This document shows, piece by piece, positions 7,603 through 14,930 of a stretch of 64,000 bases of DNA (positions are counted from its first letter, which is position 1; the number at the start of each line of letters is the position of its first letter). Origin of the DNA: Mediterraneibacter gnavus ATCC 29149 (GTDB lineage: Bacteria > Bacillota > Clostridia > Lachnospirales > Lachnospiraceae); assembly GCF_008121495.1 (NCBI RefSeq), contig NZ_CP043051.1, positions 2,127,001 through 2,191,000 of the forward strand. Direction: 5' to 3'. The position numbers and the translations under genes were made by a program. The notes under the pieces are model-generated. The model saw nothing but the letters and a program-made list of their open reading frames with translations, was not told where the DNA came from and did no database searches.

Positions 7603-8490
7603 ATGGAAAATGAAAAACTGACTTACATAAATTCAAGGGGCGAGCGGTTAGAGCTGGGAGTAGACAGCGTATATCATTGCAATATAAGTAAAGACGTAGA
7701 GGGCATTTCCGGCGTTACGAGCGTCATTTACAGCACAAACAGCATGGGACAGCACGGCGACACCTACGTAGGGCAGCGTATCGAGGCGAGGGACATAGAC
7801 GTAGTGGGACATATCAACACACGGGACAAGGCGCAGGCATTGGAACTGCGCCGCCGTATGCTTAAGATATTTAACCCAGAGCTTAGCGCTACGCTGGTGT
7901 ATGAGTACGGCGGCTTTAAGCGTGTGATTGATTGCAGGGCGTATGGAGAGCCTAAGATACTAAAGAAAGAGGTACTTTATGAGTTTGATTTACAAATAGA
8001 GTGCCTTAACCCGTTCTGGCGGGAAGAGGAAGAAACAAAAGAGGATATAGCAAGCTGGGTGGCTGCGTGGCATTTCCCTTGCGTTATCGAAAAGGACAGC
8101 ACAAAGAGCATGATATACGGATACCGAGCGGAAAGCGTAATAGTGGACTGCTACAACGAGGGCGACGTATCAACAGGAATGAGGATAAGGTTTACAGCAC
8201 TGGGGACAGTTTCAAACCCGATACTGCTTAATGTGGATACCGAGGAATTTATACAGATTAACGCCACTATGAAAACGGGCGACGTGATAGAGATTAACAC
8301 GAAGTACGGCAGCAAGGGCGCTAAGCTGATAAGGGACGGCGTAGAAACCGACTATTTCCGCTACATTGATGTAGACAGTACATTTATGCAGCTTGCCATA
8401 GGCGACAATATGTTTAGGTATGATGCAGCCAGCGGCGTAAATTCTCTGGAAGTATCCATATTCTATAGCAAGGAATTTTTAGGAGTGTGA
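7603..8490 (+). CDS. Phage distal tail (Dit-like) protein
   Basis: This 295-residue protein follows the tape measure by 3 bases. Its N-terminal half (YINSRGERLELG..., DTYVGQRIEARDIDVVGHINTR, LNPFWREEEE) matches the phage_tail/Dit family of siphoviruses, which forms the ring at the tail tip to which the tail fibre assembly is attached. The C-terminal half is a beta-rich domain (GDVSTGMRIRFTALG). Position and motifs agree. Confidence 0.85.
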   Translation: MENEKLTYINSRGERLELGVDSVYHCNISKDVEGISGVTSVIYSTNSMGQHGDTYVGQRIEARDIDVVGHINTRDKAQALELRRRMLKIFNPELSATLVYEYGGFKRVIDCRAYGEPKILKKEVLYEFDLQIECLNPFWREEEETKEDIASWVAAWHFPCVIEKDSTKSMIYGYRAESVIVDCYNEGDVSTGMRIRFTALGTVSNPILLNVDTEEFIQINATMKTGDVIEINTKYGSKGAKLIRDGVETDYFRYIDVDSTFMQLAIGDNMFRYDAASGVNSLEVSIFYSKEFLGV

Positions 8491-8494
8491 CGGT

Positions 8495-9649
8495 ATGGAA
8501 CTTAGAGTATTCGACAAGACAGCACAGCCGCTGGGAGCTATAGACGAGCTGGCAAGCCTGCTATGGCATACAAAGTATTTTGACGTAGGAACTTTTAGCC
8601 TGCTTGCGCCGATTACGGACAATAACAGCCGTTTGCTGGTAGAGGGTAACTTAATAACCAAGCACGACGGAAAAAAGGAAGTAAAGACCGCTGACGGCGG
8701 CGTATGGCGCAGGGCAGCGCAGATAACCTACGTACACATTACCAAAGACGAGAACGGCTTAGAGCAGTTAGAGGCACAAGGCTATATGCTTAGCTGGTGG
8801 CTTAATAAGCGCTGCATTTATCCGCAGATTGTGGCGACAGGTACAAACCAGTATCTTATAAACCTTATGGTAAAGAACAACTGCGGCAGCGCAGCAGGAA
8901 CAAAGCGGCGTTTTCCATTGCTTACATTTCTGGCGCAGGAAACCATAGACGGCGTGGCGGTTGAATATGCAAACGAGGCATACGCACAACTGGGGCAGGA
9001 AGTAAAGGCAAGGGCGCAGGCTGGAAAGCTGGGCTATGACATTCTGCTTAACGAAAGAGAGAGACTGTTTGGCTTTTATCTGTATAAGGGCAATGACCTT
9101 ACAGCCACAAATACCGAGGGTAACACACCCTGCATATTTTCAAGAGATTTTGATAATGTCAACGAGCAGGAATATACAGCCAGTATAGAGAACTGCGGCA
9201 ACTTTATTTATGTGCAGGGAGCAGCTGACGACGACGGCAGCCAGCCAGTAACCACAGTGGACGGCGAGGGCGCAACGGGGCTGGATTTGGTAGAGGTATT
9301 CTGCGACGCTACGGACATTGCCAGAAAGTACCAGCAAGGGGAAACAGAGGTAACAATACCGCTGAATACCTATATTGCAATGCTGAAAACGAGAGGCAGC
9401 GCAGAGCTGGAAAACTACGGCAAGAACATAAATTTTGTAAGTACCATAAATACAAATTCAAACTTGAAATTTAAGGCTGATTTTGATTTAGGCGACCGTA
9501 TTACTTGCAAAGAAACCAAGTGGGGCATACAGATAGATGCACGTATTACAGAAGTAACAGAAACATACCAGAAAGGCGAGGAAACCATAGAGGCGACTTT
9601 TGGCGACAGCCTGCCGACGCTGGTAGACCAGATTAGGAAAGTGAGGTAG
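8495..9649 (+). CDS. Tail-tip protein, ReqiPepy6 Gp37-like family
   Basis: The 384-residue protein (MELRVFDKTAQPLGAIDELASLLW, GYMLSWWLNKRCIYPQ, GDRITCKETKWGIQIDARITEVTETY) matches the Gp37-like siphovirus tail protein family that takes the Tal-like position after Dit. It probably forms the tail-tip hub. No peptidoglycan hydrolase domain is visible. It starts 4 bases after the Dit gene and is followed 5 bases later by the next structural gene. Confidence 0.8.
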   Translation: MELRVFDKTAQPLGAIDELASLLWHTKYFDVGTFSLLAPITDNNSRLLVEGNLITKHDGKKEVKTADGGVWRRAAQITYVHITKDENGLEQLEAQGYMLSWWLNKRCIYPQIVATGTNQYLINLMVKNNCGSAAGTKRRFPLLTFLAQETIDGVAVEYANEAYAQLGQEVKARAQAGKLGYDILLNERERLFGFYLYKGNDLTATNTEGNTPCIFSRDFDNVNEQEYTASIENCGNFIYVQGAADDDGSQPVTTVDGEGATGLDLVEVFCDATDIARKYQQGETEVTIPLNTYIAMLKTRGSAELENYGKNINFVSTINTNSNLKFKADFDLGDRITCKETKWGIQIDARITEVTETYQKGEETIEATFGDSLPTLVDQIRKVR

Positions 9650-9654
9650 CAGAA

Positions 9655-10791
9655 ATGGCAAACAGCTTACCGTTTAATGCCGTGGCAGTAGACGGAGAGT
9701 ACGACAGGGTATATAAAGCCGAGGATTGGGCGTGGTACTTTGCTACTTTCATTGCAAACGGCATTTTTCCAAAGCCGAGCGACGGGCTACAGGTGGTAGC
9801 TTACAGCGGCATGGAAATAAGAGTAAATGCAGGCTATGCCTTTATAAACGGCTACGCCTTTAGAAATCCTGCAACGCTTAGCGTAACACTGGATACGGCA
9901 GAGGGAGCGCTTAACAGGGTGGACAGGGTAGTAGTTCGCTGGGATTTGCCGCAAAGAGATATGTATATTGCGGTGCTGAAAGGCACACCGTCTGCAAAGC
10001 CGACAGCAACGGCAGTAACCCGCACTACGGAAATATGGGAGCTTGCACTTGCAGATATTTACGTAGGCAAGGGCGTAACAAGGATACAGACGCAGAATAT
10101 CACAGACCAGCGGTTTAATAGCGCAGTCTGTGGCATTGTGACGGGAACGGTGGAAGAGATAGACGCAAGCGTGCTTACAAAGCAGTTTACGGACTTTTTC
10201 AACACCTACAGCGCAGCCGTGCTGGACGAGTTCAGCGCATATAAGCAGAGTATGGAAAAGTACCTTACAGAGATTGCGGGCGTATATGACAGCTACGTAA
10301 GCAAGACAGAGGGTTTATTTGCGCAGTATGAGAGCCAGTTTAACGAAAGATACAGCAGTTTTGAAAGTACACTTGATAACTGGGACAATGAGCTTTTAAG
10401 CGCCTATACAGACTTTATGGCAAAAATTAAGCTATTCCAGTCGGACGCTGAAAACGAATTTAACACATGGTTTGAGAGCATCAAGGACAAGCTGGGCGGG
10501 GACATAGCAGGCAGCCTGCAACTGCAAATTGAAGAGCTGGCAGCAGCCATGCAGGAAGTGAAAGAGCAGGCAGAGGCAGGCACGAAAGAAACCAAAGAGG
10601 CAATAGCAGCGCTGGACGAGCGGCTTAAGAGGGTAGAAAGCGGCTGGGGCATTGACTATAAGCATGACGCTGTACTGGGATTGTGCTACATGGGTGCAGC
10701 ATATATGAGCCAGCATTACGAAAGAACAGAAGAAACGGCAGTATTAGGGGCTACCTACGTGGGTAATTCCTATCTTGCAAATACATTTTAG
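9655..10791 (+). CDS. Baseplate/tail fibre protein with long helical stalk and C-terminal tag
   Basis: This 378-residue protein begins with a beta-rich domain of a kind common in lower baseplate genes of Gram-positive phages (NGIFPKPSDGLQVVAYSGMEIRVNAGYAFI, NRVDRVVVRWDLP). Residues about 180-335 are a long helical region (coiled coil). The last 45 residues carry two copies of a LGxxYxGxxY motif (LGLCYMGAAYM, LGATYVGNSYLANTF). It probably carries or anchors the receptor-binding proteins, including the DGR target encoded two genes downstream. Its exact role is inferred. Confidence 0.75.
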   Translation: MANSLPFNAVAVDGEYDRVYKAEDWAWYFATFIANGIFPKPSDGLQVVAYSGMEIRVNAGYAFINGYAFRNPATLSVTLDTAEGALNRVDRVVVRWDLPQRDMYIAVLKGTPSAKPTATAVTRTTEIWELALADIYVGKGVTRIQTQNITDQRFNSAVCGIVTGTVEEIDASVLTKQFTDFFNTYSAAVLDEFSAYKQSMEKYLTEIAGVYDSYVSKTEGLFAQYESQFNERYSSFESTLDNWDNELLSAYTDFMAKIKLFQSDAENEFNTWFESIKDKLGGDIAGSLQLQIEELAAAMQEVKEQAEAGTKETKEAIAALDERLKRVESGWGIDYKHDAVLGLCYMGAAYMSQHYERTEETAVLGATYVGNSYLANTF

Positions 10792-10805
10792 AAAGGCGGC
10801 AGACT

Positions 10806-11243
10806 ATGAAAGGGTTTCCAAAGGTATTAAAGACAAAAGAGGACTATTACAACTGCCTTGCTATGGTAGCAAGCGGAGAACTGGCAGCAGCAGACTTGCT
10901 GGCAAAAATCGAGAGCGCAGAGAACCAGCGCTATATTGAGTGCGGCGTAGCAGCTGTAGAGGAAGAGAAAAAGGCGGTTACGGTATATTACTGCGACGAG
11001 GCAGCAGTAGGCATGAAGTTTGTAGCGGGCAGCGTATCCGGCACGGTGCAGGGAGTAACACATATCCAGACTGACGAGGCAGCGGCAGCAGGAGAGGCAG
11101 GAAACGACAGAACAGCCCTCACGCTTTCCAAAGCAGTAAAAGCGGGCTGCACGGTAATTGCGCTGGAACGCACAGACACCGTGGCAGGAATGACAACAGA
11201 CGACATTGCAGCACTGAAAGGAGTATTAAAGCAGTATGAGTAG
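10806..11243 (+). CDS. Phage protein of unknown function preceding the DGR target
   Basis: The 145-residue protein starts MKGFPKVLKTKEDYYNCLAMV, has a short helical N-terminus and a beta-rich C-terminal part (TVYYCDEAAVGMKFVAGSVSG, GCTVIALERTDTVAGMTTDDI). It overlaps the DGR target by 8 bases, so the two are translated together. A role as chaperone or adaptor for the variable protein is plausible from this coupling only. I do not recognise the family. Confidence 0.7.
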   Translation: MKGFPKVLKTKEDYYNCLAMVASGELAAADLLAKIESAENQRYIECGVAAVEEEKKAVTVYYCDEAAVGMKFVAGSVSGTVQGVTHIQTDEAAAAGEAGNDRTALTLSKAVKAGCTVIALERTDTVAGMTTDDIAALKGVLKQYE

Positions 11244-12378
11244 ATTATTAGTGGACGACGTTACAAAGACAGACGCAAGGGCGCTTTTGAATGTAAATAA
11301 AATGGCTACAATCAGCGATATTGTAGCACCGAGCAACGAGTACATTTACGCCAGCGGAGCAAATGAGCTGACCGTAGTAGAGGGCTGCGTAATTGCCGTG
11401 GGTGGCGCTGGAATTTTCAAGACAGCAAATACCATTCTTACGGCTGCTAATCTGGACGCAGGCAGCGCTTTTGCGGTAGGTAAGGACTATTACGTATATA
11501 TCTGCGACAGCAGAATTGACAGCGCAGACGAGAAATACGTAATTTCCCTTAACTCTACATACCCGACAGGCTGGAACGCTACAAACAGCCGTAAAATCGG
11601 CGGCTTTCATTATGGACGCTGCCGCAAGGTGGACAGCAATTTACAGCCGCTTAATGGCAGCAGTGTTATTTTTGGCACTGGCTGGGAAAGTGCAGTAAGC
11701 AACGGCATTGTACCACGTTCTGTATGGACACTGGGACACCGCCCGAAATGCAGCCCAGAGGGTATGGTATATTTAGGCGGCGGCACATGGGTAGATATTT
11801 ACCTTAATTCTGACGACGGAGCAAAGGGCTTAAAATCAGAGTACGGCTGCGCACCTATGACGGGTACAGAAAGCATGAACTGGTACAACTTTGTAGAACG
11901 TCTGGCAAAGAGCGGTAAGCGCCTGCCGAACTATGCGGAGTTTTGCGCTTATGCTTTTGGCAGCCCTGCCGGACTGGATAACGCAAATACAAACGCATGG
12001 AGCGCCACCAGCAATACAGGCAGAGGCGTAACGGGCAGCGTAGTAAATGCCGTTTCTTCCGTGGGCGTTGTAGATACCGTGGGGCGTGTATGGGAATGGC
12101 TGGACGAGCTTATTACAAGAGCGGAACACGCAACAAATGCAGACTACCACGCAAGCGTAGCGTGGGGATGGGACAAGAAAAGCCCATTGAATACAGGCGA
12201 GAAGTCTTACGACGTTGGTAACATTTACCAGTATTACGCATATTCTCTGGCGGCGCTGATAGCGGGCGGCTACTGGTACGATGGGGCGAATTGCGGCGCT
12301 CGTGCCGTGGTTTGCGACGTTTACCCGTGGAGTGTCTCTGCGAACGTTGGCGCTCGTGGGGCGTGTGACTCTCTGTAG
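11236..12378 (+). CDS. DGR target: variable C-type-lectin-like receptor-binding protein
   Basis: This 380-residue protein ends in a formylglycine-generating-enzyme/C-type lectin-like domain: GRVWEWLDE at residues 283-291, then SLAALIAGGYW and a Cys/Trp-rich end (ARAVVCDVYPWSV...GARGACDSL). This is the fold used by DGR variable proteins such as Mtd. The last 42 codons are the variable repeat. Compared with the template, ten codons changed, mostly Asn to Tyr, Asp, Val or Ser. It is the last structural gene of the tail module, so it most likely forms the receptor-binding tip whose ligand surface is diversified. The N-terminal 250 residues presumably attach to the virion. Confidence 0.9.
   Translation: MSRLLVDDVTKTDARALLNVNKMATISDIVAPSNEYIYASGANELTVVEGCVIAVGGAGIFKTANTILTAANLDAGSAFAVGKDYYVYICDSRIDSADEKYVISLNSTYPTGWNATNSRKIGGFHYGRCRKVDSNLQPLNGSSVIFGTGWESAVSNGIVPRSVWTLGHRPKCSPEGMVYLGGGTWVDIYLNSDDGAKGLKSEYGCAPMTGTESMNWYNFVERLAKSGKRLPNYAEFCAYAFGSPAGLDNANTNAWSATSNTGRGVTGSVVNAVSSVGVVDTVGRVWEWLDELITRAEHATNADYHASVAWGWDKKSPLNTGEKSYDVGNIYQYYAYSLAALIAGGYWYDGANCGARAVVCDVYPWSVSANVGARGACDSL
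12245..12370 (+). repeat. DGR variable repeat (VR)
   Basis: The 126-bp segment at the 3' end of the target gene aligns without gaps to 12806-12931 (offset 561). There are 13 substitutions, and all 13 are at positions that are A in the template copy (A to T, G or C). No other base differs. The GC-rich 3' part (12350-12370) is unchanged, as expected for the initiation-of-mutagenic-homing (IMH) end. Confidence 0.97.
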
Positions 12379-12380
12379 AC

Positions 12381-12399
12381 GGCGGGCGAAAGCCCAGCC
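12381..12399 (+). promoter_or_regulatory. Hairpin with GAAA loop downstream of the VR
   Basis: Stem GGC+GGGC pairs with GCCC+GCC with one bulged A, closing a GAAA tetraloop. It starts 10 bases after the end of the VR. DGR target sites characterised in Bordetella phage BPP-1 need a short hairpin with a four-base loop just after the IMH end. The position and loop fit. Confidence 0.7.
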
Positions 12400-12418
12400 G
12401 GATAAACGGGGGTAAGGC

Positions 12419-12775
12419 ATGGACATACAGACAAAAACAGATATTATACACCAGAAAATATACGATTTTCTGCTATATATCTATCCTTTACTTGCAAAGT
12501 ATCCAAAGTTTGAAAAATTCAGTTTACAGACGGCGACCAGAAACGCAATTCTTGAAATGCTGCAAGAGGTTATAAAGTGGGATAAGACGGCGACGAAAAG
12601 CCACTTATACACGGTAGATACGGCATTGCAGGAAAGTAAAGAATTGCTGCGGCTGGCGCATGATTTGGAATATAGCGCCATGAACGCACGGCACTACGGC
12701 GAGAGCTGCCGCAAGCTGAAAGAAATAGGCGTTATGCTGGGCGAAATGATAGAAGAGGTAAAGACCAGAAAATAG
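12419..12775 (+). CDS. avd: DGR accessory variability determinant (Avd-like)
   Basis: The 118-residue, almost entirely helical protein (KIYDFLLYIYPLLAKYPKFEKF..., LLRLAHDLEYSAMNARHYGE) fits the Avd/four-helix-bundle family (related to 23S intervening-sequence proteins) found between target and template repeat in many DGRs. Avd forms a pentamer that binds the reverse transcriptase and template RNA and is needed for cDNA synthesis. It is intact here. It starts 40 bases after the target stop, beyond the hairpin, and ends 30 bases before the template repeat. Confidence 0.9.
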   Translation: MDIQTKTDIIHQKIYDFLLYIYPLLAKYPKFEKFSLQTATRNAILEMLQEVIKWDKTATKSHLYTVDTALQESKELLRLAHDLEYSAMNARHYGESCRKLKEIGVMLGEMIEEVKTRK

Positions 12776-13101
12776 CAGGATATGGGGCAGCTGCTTACTT
12801 ACAGCCTCTGGCGGCGCTGATAGCGGGCGGCAACTGGAACAATGGGGCGAATTGCGGCGCTCGTGCCGTGAATTGCAACAATTACCCGTGGAATGTCAAT
12901 ACGAACATTGGCGCTCGTGGGGCGTGTGACTTAGTGAGAACATTACAGGCACAGAGTTCTACGGAATACTGGCAAGGACTTAGAAAGGGATAAGACCGAG
13001 TGTTTAATATCCTATAGTCAGAGCGGCTGTCCCGCCGTGAGGCAAAGAGAAAAAATACGGCTGCTGGTTAGTAGCTACGGCGAAAGGCAGGAGCTTAATA
13101 C
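12776..13101 (+). ncRNA. DGR template RNA region
   Basis: The 326 bases between avd and the reverse transcriptase contain no convincing ORF. In known DGRs this interval is transcribed as the template RNA: the repeat itself plus a spacer of about 140 bases at its 3' side, both needed for priming and adenine mutagenesis. Here the spacer would be 12932-13101. The exact ends cannot be read from sequence. Confidence 0.6.
12806..12931 (+). repeat. DGR template repeat (TR)
   Basis: The 126-bp TR contains 26 adenines, mostly grouped as AAC or AAT triplets in the phase of the target gene, so that mutagenesis changes surface residues without making stop codons. Thirteen of the 26 are substituted in the VR. 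It lies 30 bases after avd and 170 bases before the reverse transcriptase. Confidence 0.97.
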
Positions 13102-14163
13102 TTGAAGAGAGTAGGATACATTACCGATAAGGACGGGCGGCACATTACGCTTTTAGAGGCTATGGGCGACTACGGAAACGTACAGAAAGCATATAACAAA
13201 GCCAGAAAGTGTAAGCGCCACAGAAAAGACGTACTGATTTTTACGAAAGATAAAGAGGAAAATTTAGACAAGGTGCGGGAAGATATTCTAAACCTTGCCT
13301 ATGAGCCGAGCGAATACCATTACTTTAAGGTGTACGAACCGAAAGAGCGGCAGATAATGGCACTGCCGTTCTATGACAGGGTGGTACAGCACGCCATAAA
13401 CAACGTGTTAGAGCCTATATTTGATAAGCGGTTTATATCGCAGTCTTACGCCTGCCGGAAAGGTAAAGGTATGCACGCTGCATCTGATACGCTAAAAGAG
13501 TGACTGTATGAGTGGAACAAATACCACCCAGACCAGCCACTTTATGCTATCAAGGCAGATATACACCACTATTTCCAGAGCATAGACCATGCGGTATTAA
13601 AGACTGAAATACGTAAGGTTATAAAAGACGCTGGGGTACTGGCATTGCTGGACAGGATAATAGACCACAACGGCAATATGCCGGACGGCGTAGGGATACC
13701 AGTGGGAAACCTTACCAGTCAGTTATTTGCAAATATCTATCTGGACGCATTAGACCAGTTTATTAAGCATGAGCTGGGCGTAGAGGCGTACATACGCTAT
13801 ATGGACGACTTTGTAATATTAAGCCCAGACAAGGAACAGCTGCGCAGCTGGCTTGCACGGATAGAGCAATTCTTACGGGAAGAGCTTAAGTTAGAGTTTA
13901 ACCCGAAAACTACCATACTGGCAGCAAAGAACGGTATAGACTTTGTAGGCTACAAACACAGGGCGACGCACAGGAAAGTACGAAAGGACAGCATAAAGCG
14001 TATAAAGCGTACTATCAAGAAGTGCGAGAGCGGGAAAATCACAAAAGAACAGTTACAAAAGAGTATACAGAGCTGGACGGGACACGCAGGACACGCCGAC
14101 AGCTATAACCTACGAAAGAAAATAGAAACGCTGGCAGAGGCAGCCATAGAAAAGGCTGCTTAA
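13102..14163 (+). pseudogene. DGR reverse transcriptase interrupted by in-frame TGA
   Basis: The frame from TTG 13102 (CAGGAG 8 bases upstream) to TAA 14161-14163 encodes a 353-codon DGR-type reverse transcriptase, the usual family length, but codon 134 is TGA (13501-13503). Before it lie the finger motifs (YHYFKVYEPKERQIMALPFYDR, SYACRKGKGMH). After it lie the first catalytic Asp region (YAIKADIHHYFQSIDH), the DGR hallmark VGNLTSQ (201-207) and YMDD (233-236). TGG to TGA is a one-base change, and Trp is plausible at this place. Other genes of this phage end in TGA (2914, 3237, 8490), so TGA is a stop here. Unless TGA is read through, the enzyme is dead. Confidence 0.92.
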
Positions 14164-14187
14164 GCGGCAAAATGCAGGAGCGAGTAC

Positions 14188-14367
14188 ATGAGTAGCAATT
14201 TATTAAGGGTGGTACAGGAACAACAGGAAACCATAGAAAAGCAAAGCAGGCTTATTGCTGATTTAATAGCCACTCTGGAAAGCTGGGAGCAGACAGCGGG
14301 CTACGACGGCGAAGAGCTGAAAGAGCGGGCAGAAAATTTGCAATTAAGAGAAAGGCAGGATTTATGA
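14188..14367 (+). CDS. Small phage protein upstream of holin
   Basis: This 59-residue hydrophilic, helical ORF (MSSNLLRVVQEQQETIEKQS...) has a ribosome binding site (AGGAG, 14176-14180) seven bases before the ATG, and its stop overlaps the holin ATG (ATGA). Small coiled-coil proteins of this kind are common just before holins in Firmicutes phages and often belong to the XkdX/hemolysin-XhlA-like neighbourhood, but this one has no membrane segment and I cannot name its family. Confidence 0.75.
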   Translation: MSSNLLRVVQEQQETIEKQSRLIADLIATLESWEQTAGYDGEELKERAENLQLRERQDL

Positions 14368-14852
14368 ACATGACTATTACAGAATTTATTGAGGCGGCGG
14401 CACATAACAAAATTATCCAGCTGGTAGTATTGGCGATTGTGTGCGACACGGTTTTTGGCGTGCTGCGTGCAATCAAAGAAAAGAAATTTAACAGCTGCGC
14501 AGGAATTGACGGGGCTATCAGAAAAGTAGGTATGCTTATTTCTCTGGTATTCATGCTGGCAATCGACGTACTGATTAAGATTAACTTAATCGGATTTATA
14601 CCGGAGCAGGCACGTACATATTTAGGGCTTGACACCGTGGGCGTGGCTGAATTTTTCGCATTGCTTTACATTGCCTATGAGGTAGTGAGTATTTTTAAGA
14701 ATATGGCATTATGTGGGTTGCCCGTAAAAAAGGTATGGGAAAAGGTACGGGAGTTTTTAGCAAAGTATACGGACGAGCTGCCGGACACAGACGAACTGGA
14801 CGGGGACAGCACCACAGGCAGCGTAGAGGAACACAGGACACAGGAAAGATAA
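14364..14852 (+). CDS. Phage holin (toxin secretion/phage lysis family)
   Basis: The 162-residue protein has three to four membrane segments (LVVLAIVCDTVFGVLRAI, ISLVFMLAIDVLI, FALLYIAYEVVSIF) and the D-T-V-F-G-V-L-R motif of the holin_4_1 family. It forms the membrane lesion that releases the endolysin. The C-terminal 50 residues are charged and cytoplasmic. It overlaps the small gene before it by 4 bases and lies 78 bases before the endolysin start. Confidence 0.9.
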   Translation: MNMTITEFIEAAAHNKIIQLVVLAIVCDTVFGVLRAIKEKKFNSCAGIDGAIRKVGMLISLVFMLAIDVLIKINLIGFIPEQARTYLGLDTVGVAEFFALLYIAYEVVSIFKNMALCGLPVKKVWEKVREFLAKYTDELPDTDELDGDSTTGSVEEHRTQER

Positions 14853-14930
14853 GGATAATAAGGACATAGCAGCAAAGAGCGCTTGCGGGACACCGCAGGC
14901 GCTTATTTTGTATGCGGAAAGGCGGGAAAC

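Noticed and set aside
13501-13503. TGA reassigned to Trp in the phage
   Set aside because: TGA serves as the real stop at 2914, 3237 and 8490 with tight gene junctions, and the host uses it as a stop as well.
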